Shown piece after piece: positions 50,818 through 60,056 of a stretch of 64,000 nt of DNA; position 1 is the first letter of the stretch, and the number at the start of each line of letters is the position of its first letter. Made by a program: the position numbers and the translations under genes. This DNA is from Pontibacter sp. HSC-36F09 (lineage in GTDB: Bacteria > Bacteroidota > Bacteroidia > Cytophagales > Hymenobacteraceae): positions 744,001 through 808,000 of the forward strand of contig NZ_JALKAA010000002.1 in assembly GCF_024171605.1 (NCBI RefSeq), read 5' to 3'. The notes under the pieces were generated by a model. The model ran no database searches, was not told where the DNA came from, and saw nothing but the letters and a program-made list of their open reading frames with translations.

Positions 50818-52737
50818 CTAGATAGTGGTCGTAAACACGGCCTCGTTTCCGGCATTGTCTTTTACCTTCAAGACTACTTTCCCAGACAAAGGTAGGCTTT
50901 TATCTAATTTTTCGGAGTATATGGTGGCAGTTTTATGCTCGTATTTCATCAGCAACCACTTGCCGTTCACTTCGCAGCGGAAAGAGTTAACGCCCGACAG
51001 GTTGTCGCCAATCCGGAATTTGATCTGCGTCGGGCTTTTACTGAGTAGTTTAATAGTAGGAACTTTCACGTCCTCGAGCACCTTGAACTTGCCCATCGCT
51101 CGAGCCGAAAAGGTGATGCTGTTGCCATCCCAAACGCCACCCAGCATACCGCGGCCTTTGCCTAAACCGAGATAGTAAACAGCAGCCTTGCTTTTGTCAG
51201 TTACCGGGGTGCCCGGCGTAATGGTCACTTTGATAGGCTTGTGCAAAGGCGTGTAGTAGTCGCCAATGGTATACAAATCGCCTTCTTTTTTGGCCTGCAG
51301 GTATAGCGTGTCGTATAAACTCTCTTTGCCGAAACGGATGGCCATGTCACGGTTTGTAAAGCTGTGTTCCTGCCCCGCGGGTATAGCAGCCTGCAGGTCG
51401 AGTAGGGTGGTGGTACCACAGTACTCGAGCGACTCTGGCAGACCGCCGCTCAGGTCGTACAGACTCACCGAGGCAGCACCTTTTGTATAGCTAGGCACCA
51501 GCATCAGCCGTTGGTTGTTCACCACCATTTCCACGTTGCGCGGTGTAGATGATGTATCAGATGCGTTCACTTTCAGGATGTTCCCGATGATCTCGTAGCT
51601 CAATTGCGGTTTAGTTACTTTGCCATTTGCCGCCTGAGTGAAAGTCGGTTTCTGCCCCTTCATTACAAAAGTCAGGGTAGACGCATTGTTATAAGTGTCT
51701 TTCGCGACAAGCCGGATGTGATAAATCGAGTCGGCCTGCACATTGAGCCTGCCCCGGTTCTGCGGTGCGGTATAGAGAGGCAGGTCGTTGCCGTAATCCA
51801 CGTACGCTTTCTGGAAAGTGCGGCCTGTGCGGCGGTACACGTTGTAGTTCACGTGCTGCGACACCTGCTTCGAAAGCTCAAAAGGCACGCGGTCGATGTG
51901 GTGGTTGTATACCTGCCGGTCGTTCACATACACGGTCACATCCTGCGTGCCGTTGCGGTTTTGGGTATCGTCATAGCGGTCGATGGTCTGCAGCTCAAAG
52001 CCGATCAGGCCGTGTGCGAACACCGTGTCCGGCAAGGTATGGACGCCATTGGTTTTCTTCGGAGTATACTCCTTCCGCGCAAATTCCTGGTTGATGCGGG
52101 CATGGATGTTCAGCGGCTGTATACCCAGTCCCAGCAAATCGGGCGGGGTGGTATCGATGACTTCCTTAAAACCCCAGCGAAGCGGATTGTACAGGCGGTC
52201 TTCGGCGTCACGGATCTCAAAATGCAGGTGCGGGCCACCGGATCCCCCTGTGTTACCTGACAAGGCGATAATCTGCCCTTTCTTCACCGGAAACAGGTTC
52301 TTCTCGGGGAAGAGCTCCAGTTCAAAAGTCTCCTTCTCGTACTGTTTCTGCAGCACGTAGTCAGCCAAAGGGTCGTAGAAAGCAAGCAGATGCGAGTAAG
52401 TAGTGGTGAGGCCGTTCGGGTGCGTCACGTAAATGATGTTGCCATACCCGTAAGTCGACATCTTCACACGTGAGATATACCCGTCAGCAGCAGCGTATAC
52501 CGACAAACCTTCGCGCTGGTCGGTTTTAATGTCGAGGCCGCCGTGGAAGTGGGTGGCGCGTATTTCGCCCATGGAGCCGGACAGGAAGTTGCGCACTCCT
52601 GGTTTTATGGGGAACATAAAGTAACCCTGTTCCGGAGCCGGTTGGGCGGCCAGTCCGAGGGTAGTGAAAATGTAAGCGAAAAGGAGCGCGAGGCGCTTAT
52701 TTAATTTCAAAATCAAGTAGTTTTTTATCTTCAACAT
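50818..52737 (-). CDS. M23 family metallopeptidase (LytM-like), secreted
   Basis: A 639-residue peptidoglycan hydrolase candidate. After a signal sequence (KRLALLFAYIFTTLGLAAQ) the M23 domain (about 40-200) has His65 and Asp69 in HFHGGLDI and His170/His172 in GGPHLHFEI, so the zinc site is complete. The remaining 430 residues are beta-rich with bacterial Ig-like features (TYNNASTLTFVMKG, LKVKDNAGNEAVFTT) and probably position the enzyme. The start overlaps the 3' end of the FAH gene by 41 bp, suggesting coupling. Confidence 0.9.
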   Translation of the reverse strand: MLKIKNYLILKLNKRLALLFAYIFTTLGLAAQPAPEQGYFMFPIKPGVRNFLSGSMGEIRATHFHGGLDIKTDQREGLSVYAAADGYISRVKMSTYGYGNIIYVTHPNGLTTTYSHLLAFYDPLADYVLQKQYEKETFELELFPEKNLFPVKKGQIIALSGNTGGSGGPHLHFEIRDAEDRLYNPLRWGFKEVIDTTPPDLLGLGIQPLNIHARINQEFARKEYTPKKTNGVHTLPDTVFAHGLIGFELQTIDRYDDTQNRNGTQDVTVYVNDRQVYNHHIDRVPFELSKQVSQHVNYNVYRRTGRTFQKAYVDYGNDLPLYTAPQNRGRLNVQADSIYHIRLVAKDTYNNASTLTFVMKGQKPTFTQAANGKVTKPQLSYEIIGNILKVNASDTSSTPRNVEMVVNNQRLMLVPSYTKGAASVSLYDLSGGLPESLEYCGTTTLLDLQAAIPAGQEHSFTNRDMAIRFGKESLYDTLYLQAKKEGDLYTIGDYYTPLHKPIKVTITPGTPVTDKSKAAVYYLGLGKGRGMLGGVWDGNSITFSARAMGKFKVLEDVKVPTIKLLSKSPTQIKFRIGDNLSGVNSFRCEVNGKWLLMKYEHKTATIYSEKLDKSLPLSGKVVLKVKDNAGNEAVFTTTI

Positions 52738-53308
52738 AGCCTTCCAATCTGTCGCCGATCTGCACCGGGCCCACTCCCTCAGGCGTACCTGTAAAGATAA
52801 TATCGCCTTTCTTCAAGGTGATGAAGCGGGAGATATAGGCGATGATGTCATCGAACGTGTTGAGCATCATCTTCGAATTGCCATTCTGTCTTGTCTCGCC
52901 ATTCACTTCGAGCTTGAAGTTGATGTCCTGCAAATCCTCAAACTGATCAAGCGGCAGAAACTCAGAAATAGGAGCCGAACCGTTAAAACCTTTGGCCAGC
53001 GTCCAGGGCAGTCCTTTGGCTTTGGCTTTGGCTTGCAAGTCGCGGGCCGTGAAGTCTATACCTAGGCCAATGGCATCGTAGTATTTGTGGGCAAACTTCT
53101 TGTCAATGTTTTTGCCTTCGCGGCCGATTCGAAGAATCAACTCTACTTCGTGGTGGATGTCCTGGCTATATTCCGGGTAGTAAAAAGGCTCGTTGTTGCG
53201 GAGGATGGCTGTGTCAGGCTTAAAAAATATCACCGGTTCGTCCGGCACTTCGTTCTTCAGTTCGGCTATATGATCGGCGTAATTGCGGCCGATGGCTACT
53301 ATTTTCAT
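52697..53308 (-). CDS. Fumarylacetoacetate hydrolase (FAH) family protein
   Basis: A 203-residue FAH-fold enzyme: IVAIGRNYADHIAELKNEVP, VIFFKPDTAI, HHEVELILRIGREGK with the metal-binding Glu pair, GIDFTARDLQ and FTGTPEGVGPVQIGD. The short single-domain form resembles YcgM and FAHD1-type acylpyruvase/oxaloacetate decarboxylase enzymes. The substrate is not known. Its stop lies within the start region of the M23 peptidase gene. Confidence 0.9.
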   Translation of the reverse strand: MKIVAIGRNYADHIAELKNEVPDEPVIFFKPDTAILRNNEPFYYPEYSQDIHHEVELILRIGREGKNIDKKFAHKYYDAIGLGIDFTARDLQAKAKAKGLPWTLAKGFNGSAPISEFLPLDQFEDLQDINFKLEVNGETRQNGNSKMMLNTFDDIIAYISRFITLKKGDIIFTGTPEGVGPVQIGDRLEGYVEDKKLLDFEIK

Positions 53309-53350
53309 AAAATGTTAAGGGCGTTTTCATTATCGATTCTCAAAAATAGG

Positions 53351-53530
53351 CTATATCCGGTTTTCATGCAGCATGATTCTGCAAAAAGAATCTGTTTCAG
53401 GACAATTTTTTAAGGCATCCCACACCTGCGAACAGCTACAGCCATTTTTATACTTTAACAAGAGAAGTTCCGCTTTATTGTGCATACGGGGCGCACAACA
53501 TTTTATAATACAGCGTTCGTATACCTCCAT
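53351..53530 (-). CDS. Possible small Cys-rich protein
   Basis: A 59-residue frame from ATG 53530 starting MEVYERCIIKCCAPRMHNKA, with seven Cys including CIIKCC and GCSCSQV, and a helical look (AELLLLKYKNG, QVWDALKNC). Codons are A/T-rich compared with neighbours. The opposite strand also has an open frame, so coding is not certain. It lies alone between the FAH gene and the M48 gene. Confidence 0.4.
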   Translation of the reverse strand: MEVYERCIIKCCAPRMHNKAELLLLKYKNGCSCSQVWDALKNCPETDSFCRIMLHENRI

Positions 53531-53698
53531 AATGCCGGACAAGGTGACAGGCTGTGGTTTTGTGTCAGTTTGCACTTTGTTTTATCGATTAAAGTATAGT
53601 AATTTTATCATATTAAACGATCCACTCTATCCTGATTCTTAAAAATTGGTTCAAAATTTGAAAAGCCTTTTTGAAAGAGTCATTTAAATTTTAAAACT

Positions 53699-54493
53699 AT
53701 GTACAAGAAGTTAATTGCCTTTTCAATAGCGGTAGTGATGATGGTCGCCTGTACGACGGTGCCAATTACAGGCCGCAGACAGCTGAGTCTCGTGTCAGAC
53801 GCGCAGATGATGCAAATGAGTTACGACGCCTACGACCAGTTCCTGAAAGAGAACAAGCTATCGCGCGACGCACAGGCCACGGCTATGGTGAAGCGCACCG
53901 GACAGCGCATTCAGCGTGCAGTGGAGCAGTATATGGCTGCCAACAACATGTCAGACCAATTGCAGGGCTTCGCGTGGGAGCATAACCTGATCGAGGATGA
54001 GCAGGTGAACGCCTGGGCTATGGCCGGTGGTAAAACCGTTACTTACACAGGTATACTGCCAATCGCTCAAAACGAAACGGGCCTTGCCGTGGTAATGGGC
54101 CACGAAATCGCCCACGCCATTGCCAAGCACAGTAATGAGCGCATGAGCTTACAATTGGCGCAGCAATTCGGTGGACAGACGCTTTCTGCGCTGGCCGGTG
54201 CTCAGCCAGGTATAGCGCAGCAATTGCTCATGACGGCCTATGGCGCAGGTTCCGGACTTGGTGTGCTGAAGTATGGCCGAGATCAGGAGAGCGAAGCCGA
54301 CCGTTTGGGTCTGATCTTTATGGCCATGGCAGGTTACAATCCGCAGGAGGCAATCCCTTTCTGGGAGCGTATGGAGGCGAAGTCTGGCGGTCAGGCACCA
54401 CCGGAATTCCTGAGCACGCACCCGAGCGCCGGTACGCGCCGCGCTAACCTGCAGAGCTATATGCCGGAAGCGCTGAAATACTACAAGAAATAA
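53699..54493 (+). CDS. M48 family metalloprotease, lipoprotein
   Basis: A 264-residue envelope protease. The signal and lipobox end at Cys18 (MVACTT). The zinc site is HEIAH at 135-139, with the third ligand in the downstream ESEADRLG. AWAMAGGKTVTYTGIL precedes it, and THPSAGTRRANLQ closes the family pattern, as in LoiP/BepA. It likely handles misfolded outer-membrane proteins. A lipoprotein gene follows after 21 bp. Confidence 0.93.
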   Translation: MYKKLIAFSIAVVMMVACTTVPITGRRQLSLVSDAQMMQMSYDAYDQFLKENKLSRDAQATAMVKRTGQRIQRAVEQYMAANNMSDQLQGFAWEHNLIEDEQVNAWAMAGGKTVTYTGILPIAQNETGLAVVMGHEIAHAIAKHSNERMSLQLAQQFGGQTLSALAGAQPGIAQQLLMTAYGAGSGLGVLKYGRDQESEADRLGLIFMAMAGYNPQEAIPFWERMEAKSGGQAPPEFLSTHPSAGTRRANLQSYMPEALKYYKK

Positions 54494-54514
54494 TCACTAA
54501 CCCGATAAACCTAC

Positions 54515-55123
54515 ATGACTCCATCACCCTTAGCCAATGGCCGGCACTTGCTGCTGACCTGCCTGCGCTGGTCGCTGGCCCTGACTCTGATCCTAGTGGT
54601 AGCCGCTGGCTGTTCGCGCCGCGAAGCTTTCCCGGAGGAAAGTGAAGAGATGCCACTCGACGAGGAGGCAGGACCTAAGTATGACGGGCAACTATTGGCA
54701 CAAGTGGTGTTGGATGAGATCGATTTTGTAGTGTCGGAGCAGGAACTGGTGCAGCCTTTTATAAAGGAGTTTGGCAACGGCACGGTGGTGAATAAAGTAA
54801 CGATCCACAAAGTGCAGGACAATAAAAACCTGCCTGCTACTTATTACCTGGTGGGTCTGGGCATGTACAACGGCTCTTTCCGCTCAATGGCGCTGGAGTT
54901 GGATGTGGCTTCAGACAATAGCCTATACCTGAGCAGTAAGTCGGTGAAGCACATTTGCGAAGCCACTGCCGGCTGCGATTTCTGTTATTTCTCCTTCGAG
55001 GACAACAGAATCACCGGTTGCCAGTGTTCGATCCGCGCCGCCGGTTACGACTGCCGTCATAAAGTGCAGGAAGGCAACAACCTGCTGCAAGGTGTGAGGT
55101 TGAAGAATTCGGGACAGAAGTAG
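54515..55123 (+). CDS. Hypothetical Cys-rich lipoprotein
   Basis: A 202-residue protein with a signal sequence (WSLALTLILVVAAGC) ending at a lipobox AAGC, an acidic linker and a folded part with a Cys-rich end (HICEATAGCDFCYFSFEDNR, GCQCSIRAAGYDC). The Cys residues may form disulfides or bind metal. No family recognised. It follows the M48 gene by 21 bp and shares its terminator. Confidence 0.78.
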   Translation: MTPSPLANGRHLLLTCLRWSLALTLILVVAAGCSRREAFPEESEEMPLDEEAGPKYDGQLLAQVVLDEIDFVVSEQELVQPFIKEFGNGTVVNKVTIHKVQDNKNLPATYYLVGLGMYNGSFRSMALELDVASDNSLYLSSKSVKHICEATAGCDFCYFSFEDNRITGCQCSIRAAGYDCRHKVQEGNNLLQGVRLKNSGQK

Positions 55124-55137
55124 TCCAGAGTATAACC

Positions 55138-55181
55138 AAAAAAGAGCGGGCTGTCAGTTATCTGGCAGCCCGCTCTTTTTT
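55138..55181. terminator. Bidirectional terminator (lipoprotein / exonuclease genes)
   Basis: AAAAAAGAGCGGGCTG pairs with CAGCCCGCTCTTTTTT, with inner CAG/CTG pairs around TTAT, between convergent genes. Confidence 0.9.
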
Positions 55182-55204
55182 GTGTCTGTGTTTCGCTAAT
55201 AGTG

Positions 55205-56017
55205 CTAAGACACACTACTCTGCATGTTTCTCAATCTAATGCGGGTCAGGATTTTTTTGGTATAGAGCGGGAAGTCGCCTTTCATCATCCAGTCGTAGTA
55301 GCTTGGCTCTTTGCTCAGTACTTCCTCTACGGGCACATTGCGGTGCTTGCCGAAGTTAAAAACTTCCTGCCCGGCGTTGTTGTACACAATGCGGCCCGCC
55401 AGGTCGGCGGACTTCTCAAATGCGAACTTGTGGAGCTGGGCCATGTCGTTCTGAATCGGGGTATCTTCTATACCTTCGGCTACCTCTACCACGGTGTTTT
55501 CGTAGCGTTCCAGTTGCGCTTTGAGGATGTGGTAAGTGGCCAAGGTGTCGGCCTCAGCGCTGTGGGCGTTCTCGAGCGTTCTGTTGCAGTAGTATTTATA
55601 GGCGGCCGAGAGTGTGCGCTTTTCCATCATGTGGAAAATACGGCAGGCGTCCACCACATGGCGGTTGTCGATGTCGAAGTCTATACCTACCCGCAGGAAC
55701 TCCTCGGCCAGCAATGGTATGTCGAAGCGCACCAGGTTGTAACCGCCCAGATCGCAGCCCTCCATAAACTGGTGCAGGTTGCGGGCCACCTGCTGGAAAG
55801 TAGGAGCATCCTTCACGTCCTCGTCGTATATTTTGTGTATCAGGCTGGACTCCAGCGGGATTGGCACGGTCGGGTTGATGCGACGCGTTTTGAGGATTTC
55901 CTCGCCGTCTGGTTTTACTTTCAACACGCTGATCTCAACGATACGGTCCTTACAAATGTCGGTACCGGTGGTTTCAAGATCGAAGAATACGATGGGGCGC
56001 TTCAGGTTCAATTGCAT
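55205..56017 (-). CDS. DEDDh 3'-5' exonuclease (DnaQ-like)
   Basis: A 270-residue exonuclease. Exo I is FFDLETTGTD (Asp13, Glu15), Exo II is GYNLVRFDIPLL with the Asp, Exo III is NAHSAEADTLAT (His and Asp), so all catalytic residues are present. The C-terminal 70 residues (VYNNAGQEVFNFGKHRNVPV, EPSYYDWMMKGDF) form a small domain like that of putative quorum-sensing regulator WYL-less exonucleases. It may act as a proofreading subunit or in repair. The mpl gene lies 11 bp upstream on the same strand. Confidence 0.9.
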   Translation of the reverse strand: MQLNLKRPIVFFDLETTGTDICKDRIVEISVLKVKPDGEEILKTRRINPTVPIPLESSLIHKIYDEDVKDAPTFQQVARNLHQFMEGCDLGGYNLVRFDIPLLAEEFLRVGIDFDIDNRHVVDACRIFHMMEKRTLSAAYKYYCNRTLENAHSAEADTLATYHILKAQLERYENTVVEVAEGIEDTPIQNDMAQLHKFAFEKSADLAGRIVYNNAGQEVFNFGKHRNVPVEEVLSKEPSYYDWMMKGDFPLYTKKILTRIRLRNMQSSVS

Positions 56018-56028
56018 GGTTGGGTGGT

Positions 56029-57408
56029 TTACAGAACCGCTTTTTTTAGCGCCTCCAGGTCAAGATTTTGATAAGTGCCGGAGCTCATGAGCAGCAGGTT
56101 GGCGTTTTGCCAGTCCATCCCTTTCAGGTGCTCGAGCAGGGTGGTTGAGTCGGTATATACCTGCAGCTTCGGGTTGCCGAAAGCATTGCGAAGATCTTCT
56201 TCTGAGAGCATCTCCATGCGCTTGTGTTCCACCGTTTTAGGGCTGAAAAATACTATGGGTACATTAGCTCTGTCAAGTGAGCGGGCATACTGCGGCAGGA
56301 AGTTCTTGTTAAGACTGCTGAAGGTATGCAGCTCCACACAGGCCACCAACTTGCGTTGCGGGTACTGTGTTTTTACGGCTTCGGTCGTTGCTTTTACTTT
56401 AGAAGGCGCGTGGGCAAAGTCACGGAAAATCACGGTTTTGTCGTTTTCGCCGAGTTTCTCCAGTCTCTTGGCAGCCCCTTTAAAAGTCTTGAGCGCTTCG
56501 TAAAAGTCAGGTGCCTTAATACCAATCTTCTTACAGACTTCCCGGGCTGCGCTGATATTCCGGAGGTTGTGCTCCCCGAAAAGCGGGATCTCCACATCAC
56601 CCTCTTTTTTCGTGTGTAGAATGGTCTTGCCGTTAACGATGCTGTGCGGATGTACTGTATAGCCAATGTAGTTGATGTCGGCGGGGTTGCGTGGCACGGC
56701 TACCAGCTGTACCTGCTCGTCGTCCTGGTTGTAGATGAGGGTGCCGGCCTTTGGCGTCATCTCCGCGAAAATGCGGAACTGCTCACGGTATATTTCGGGC
56801 GTTGGAAATACGTTGATGTGGTCCCAGCTGATGCCGCTGATCACACCGATGTGGTGGTGGTACAGGTGGAATTTCGGTACGCGCTTGATCGGGTCGGAAA
56901 GGTACTCATCGCCTTCGATGATAATGATCGGGGCGTCATCCGTGAGCCGCACCATGCGGTCGAAGCCCTGTAGCTGCGCACCTACGGCGTAGTCGAACAG
57001 GCGGCCACAATGCTGGAGCACGTGCATGATGATGGAAGTGATGGAAGTCTTGCCATGGCTGCCGCCGATCACGATGCGCTGCTTGTGCTTGCTCAGCTCG
57101 TAAATGAAATCCGGGAAAGAGTAAACCGGTATACCTAGTTCCTGAGCGCGAAGCAGCTCCGGGTTTTCGGCGCGGGCGTGCATACCTAAGATAACAGCAT
57201 CCGGGCGGTCGTCTAGTTTCGCCGGAAACCAGCCTTCCTCAGCCGGCAGTATACCTGCAGCAGCCAGTCGGCTTTTGGCCGGCTCATAGATCTCATCATC
57301 CGAGCCAGTCACTCTTATACCTTGATCGTGCAGCGCCAGCGCAAGGTTGTGCATGATGCTGCCACCTGTGGCAATCAGGTGAATGTGTTTAAAATCCGTT
57401 CTCTCCAT
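56029..57408 (-). CDS. mpl: UDP-N-acetylmuramate:tripeptide ligase Mpl
   Basis: A 459-residue Mur ligase for recycling cell-wall peptides. The N-terminal domain begins HIHLIATGGSIMHNLALALH, the ATP site is GGSHGKTS (115-122), and the central and C-terminal domains show FGEHNLRNISAA, FKGAAKRLE and DFAHAPSKV. The Met-His-Asn start and length fit Mpl rather than MurC. The exonuclease gene follows after 11 bp, an operon without obvious functional logic. Confidence 0.9.
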   Translation of the reverse strand: MERTDFKHIHLIATGGSIMHNLALALHDQGIRVTGSDDEIYEPAKSRLAAAGILPAEEGWFPAKLDDRPDAVILGMHARAENPELLRAQELGIPVYSFPDFIYELSKHKQRIVIGGSHGKTSITSIIMHVLQHCGRLFDYAVGAQLQGFDRMVRLTDDAPIIIIEGDEYLSDPIKRVPKFHLYHHHIGVISGISWDHINVFPTPEIYREQFRIFAEMTPKAGTLIYNQDDEQVQLVAVPRNPADINYIGYTVHPHSIVNGKTILHTKKEGDVEIPLFGEHNLRNISAAREVCKKIGIKAPDFYEALKTFKGAAKRLEKLGENDKTVIFRDFAHAPSKVKATTEAVKTQYPQRKLVACVELHTFSSLNKNFLPQYARSLDRANVPIVFFSPKTVEHKRMEMLSEEDLRNAFGNPKLQVYTDSTTLLEHLKGMDWQNANLLLMSSGTYQNLDLEALKKAVL

Positions 57409-57543
57409 AATCCGTGCTATCCATTTAGCGAACCGACAAATTTATCATTCCTGACTTAAATGTAAATAGCTATACGCTAATATGTGGATATCTTCCGTAT
57501 TTTGTGGATTACTTGGGCGGCTTACTTTTTAAATTTGTGGTAT

Positions 57544-57550
57544 GGAGGAG
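57544..57550 (+). promoter_or_regulatory. Shine-Dalgarno sequence deciding the dnaB start
   Basis: GGAGGAG lies 6 nt upstream of the ATG at 57557. An earlier ATG at 57542 overlaps this site, so the 57557 start is favoured. TAAATTTG at 57530-57537 resembles a -7 box, which would leave a very short leader. Confidence 0.6.
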
Positions 57551-57556
57551 ATGAAA

Positions 57557-59113
57557 ATGAACGTGCGGCCAACTGGCAACCGTGGCACCTGGAGCAAAAA
57601 AGCGCCTGCCGTGGCAGAGTTGGGTAAAAAACCGCCGCAGGCACTTGATTTGGAGGAGGCCGTGCTAGGCGCTCTGATGTTGGAGAAGGATGCGCTTACT
57701 ACGGTTATCGACATTTTGCGACCCAACTCTTTTTACAAAGAGGCGCACCAACGAATTTTTAAAGCGATCCTGGCCCTGTTCGACAAGTCAGAGCCAATCG
57801 ACATTCTGACCGTAACGCACGAACTTCGCGAAAACGGTGAGTTGGAGCTGGCAGGAGGTGCTTACTACGTTACACAGCTGACAACCCGCGTTAACTCGGC
57901 GGCCAACATCGAGTACCACGCCCGTATTATCACGGAAAACTCGATCAAGCGAGACCTGATCTCGATCTCCTCAGAAGTACTTTCGAGTGCTTTTGAAGAT
58001 ACAACCGACGTATTCGAACTCCTCGACAGAACCGAGGCCAAGCTCTACGAAGTATCGGAGTCGAACATCCGCAAGAACTTCGACGACATGCGCTCATTGA
58101 TGCATGCCGCCATCAAGGAACTGGAAGAGAAGCGCAAGCAGACTGACGGCCTAACCGGCGTTCCAAGTGGCATGACGGCCCTGGACCGTGTCACGTCCGG
58201 CTGGCAAAAATCGGATTTGATCATTCTGGCTGCCCGTCCCGCGATGGGTAAGACGGCCTTCGTGCTTTCCTGCCTGCGCAACGCAGCCGTTGACTTTAAA
58301 AAGGGTGTGGCGATCTTCTCGCTGGAGATGTCCTCGCTGCAGCTGGTGAATCGTCTGATTTCTTCGGAGGCCGAACTTGATTCAGAGAAGATCAAAAAAG
58401 GCAGCCTGGAGGATTACGAATGGGCGCAGCTCAACCACAAAATAGCAAAACTGACCGAAGCGCCGATCTTTATTGACGATACGCCGGGCCTTTCTATCCG
58501 TGAACTCCGTACGAAGTGCCGCCGACTAAAGGCGCAGTACGACATCCAGATGGTGATCATTGACTACCTGCAGCTGATGAGCGGTAACGCGGAAGGCAAG
58601 GGTGGGGGTAACCGTGAACAGGAAATTGCTTCTATCTCACGGGCCATGAAGATGCTGGCCAAGGAACTGAACGTGCCGGTGATCGCGCTTTCGCAGTTGA
58701 GCCGTGCCGTGGAGACCCGTGGTGGTGACAAGCGACCGCAGCTGTCAGACTTGCGTGAATCTGGTTCCATTGAGCAGGACGCCGACATGGTGCTTTTTCT
58801 TTACCGTCCGGAATACTACGGCATCACGGAGGATGAAATGGGCAACCCGACAGCCGGAGTGGGAGAGGTAATCATAGCCAAGCACCGTAACGGCTCGCTG
58901 GAGAACGTACAGCTGAAGTTTATCGGCAAATACACCAAGTTCACAAACCTGGACTCTGATTTCGGTGGTGACGGCGGTTTTAATGCCTTGCCTAACAGCA
59001 GCTTCGACACCGAAACGCCAGGCGCCATCCGATTGGGTAGCCGCATGAACGACGGCGGTAAGGGTGGGGGAGGATTCCCTGCCTCAGGCTTCGACGACGA
59101 ACCACCGTTTTAA
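57557..59113 (+). CDS. dnaB: Replicative DNA helicase DnaB
   Basis: A 518-residue hexameric helicase. The N-terminal DnaB domain (PQALDLEEAVLGALMLEKDA) is followed by a RecA-type motor with Walker A ARPAMGKTAF (Lys near residue 232), ATP-binding SLEMSSLQLVNRL, Walker B QMVIIDYLQLMSG and the arginine region GSIEQDADMVLFLYRPEYY. The C-terminal 50 residues are Gly/Asp-rich and look disordered. The start is taken at 57557 from the ribosome site; a start at 57542 adds five residues. The gene contains no AGGTATAG word in 1.5 kb. Confidence 0.95.
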   Translation: MNVRPTGNRGTWSKKAPAVAELGKKPPQALDLEEAVLGALMLEKDALTTVIDILRPNSFYKEAHQRIFKAILALFDKSEPIDILTVTHELRENGELELAGGAYYVTQLTTRVNSAANIEYHARIITENSIKRDLISISSEVLSSAFEDTTDVFELLDRTEAKLYEVSESNIRKNFDDMRSLMHAAIKELEEKRKQTDGLTGVPSGMTALDRVTSGWQKSDLIILAARPAMGKTAFVLSCLRNAAVDFKKGVAIFSLEMSSLQLVNRLISSEAELDSEKIKKGSLEDYEWAQLNHKIAKLTEAPIFIDDTPGLSIRELRTKCRRLKAQYDIQMVIIDYLQLMSGNAEGKGGGNREQEIASISRAMKMLAKELNVPVIALSQLSRAVETRGGDKRPQLSDLRESGSIEQDADMVLFLYRPEYYGITEDEMGNPTAGVGEVIIAKHRNGSLENVQLKFIGKYTKFTNLDSDFGGDGGFNALPNSSFDTETPGAIRLGSRMNDGGKGGGGFPASGFDDEPPF

Positions 59114-59235
59114 GTTTTAGACAAAAGACATTTTTGACAAAGGACAAAGGACTTTGATAAAGAAAACAGACGAACGGGGAATTAGCCCTGTTCTAGCGTT
59201 CATTCTAAATGAAGTCCTTATAAAATCTTAAGCCA
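59114..59235. repeat. Intergenic element with GACAAAGGACT-type ends (copy 4)
   Basis: Left end AGACAAAAGACATTTTTGAC then AAAGGACAAAGGACTTTGAT; the right part carries AGTCCTTATAAAATCTT as a degenerate complement. It lies between convergent dnaB and nitroreductase genes. Confidence 0.45.
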
Positions 59236-59241
59236 AAGGAA

Positions 59242-59279
59242 GAAAAGCCGCTGCGCCCCAGAGCCGGCGGCTTTTCTAT
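59242..59279. terminator. Terminator between dnaB and nitroreductase
   Basis: GAAAAGCCGC (59242-59251) pairs with GCGGCTTTTC (59267-59276), followed by TATTTT. Confidence 0.82.
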
Positions 59280-59280
59280 T

Positions 59281-59865
59281 TTACATCCACTCCACTTTCT
59301 CATCCAGTGGCACCGTGCGTTTGCCTTCTCCGGCAGAAGCATCCGCATAGCCCAAGTATAGAATGCCCAGCACGACATCCTCATCGCGAAGGTGCAGCAT
59401 CTCTTTCATAGGTGGTTGATACGCCATGCCGCCAGAGCCCCAATAGCTCGCTATACCTAAAGCCGTAGCACCCAGCAATAGGTTTTGGATGGCGCAGGAA
59501 GTGGCAGCAATCTCCTCTAGAGCGGGAATTTTGGGCAAGTCACCACGCTGCATGTACGCCACGAGCACATGCGAAGCCTGGTCGCCCATGTGTAGCAATT
59601 TGTTATAACGCTGCTGCAGGAAATTCTCTTCTTCCACGTGCTTTTTGTACAGCTCAGCATGCGCCAGGCAAAAGTCCTGTACTTTGTCGCCGGCGTATAC
59701 CTTGAAGCGCCAGGGCTCCGTGTGGCCGTGCGTAGGCGCCCAGTCTGCCAGTTCGAGTAGTTGCTTTATCTGCTCGTCAGGTATACGCTGTCCGTTCATT
59801 TTGCCGGGCTTCGTCGTTCTGCGATTTTGTATGATGTGGCTTATTTCAGAGAATGATGCGTTCAT
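59281..59865 (-). CDS. Nitroreductase family protein
   Basis: A 194-residue FMN-dependent enzyme: SEISHIIQNRRTTKPGKMNG carries the Arg-Arg-Thr/Ser FMN-binding motif, ADWAPTHGHTEPWRFKVY the substrate and FMN pocket, and TALGIASYWGSGG the phosphate-binding loop, as in YdjA-like proteins. It reduces nitro compounds or quinones with NAD(P)H. The start at 59865 is preferred because the longer frame overlaps the -7 box. Confidence 0.88.
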   Translation of the reverse strand: MNASFSEISHIIQNRRTTKPGKMNGQRIPDEQIKQLLELADWAPTHGHTEPWRFKVYAGDKVQDFCLAHAELYKKHVEEENFLQQRYNKLLHMGDQASHVLVAYMQRGDLPKIPALEEIAATSCAIQNLLLGATALGIASYWGSGGMAYQPPMKEMLHLRDEDVVLGILYLGYADASAGEGKRTVPLDEKVEWM

Positions 59866-59887
59866 AGTGATGGCTTTTTGATTACTG

Positions 59888-59895
59888 CAAAGGTA
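59888..59895 (-). promoter_or_regulatory. -7 element of the nitroreductase promoter
   Basis: TACCTTTG on the minus strand, 23 bp before the start, with TTGG about 20 bp further upstream as a weak -33 element. Confidence 0.55.
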
Positions 59896-60056
59896 CGGAC
59901 TGATATTGCCCCTTCCCAACTGTTACTTACTACTGTCAGAAACAGCTGGATAATTTGAAACAATACTGATGCGGGAATAGCTTTAGTTCGGTGCACCACA
60001 GTATCTGCACAAGTTTCACTATCTTTCAGACCCTTTTCAGACGTTAGTAATTCTCT

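Noticed and set aside
55202..56071. Open frame of 289 codons on the plus strand
   Set aside because: Antisense shadow of the DnaQ-like exonuclease, which has all catalytic residues.
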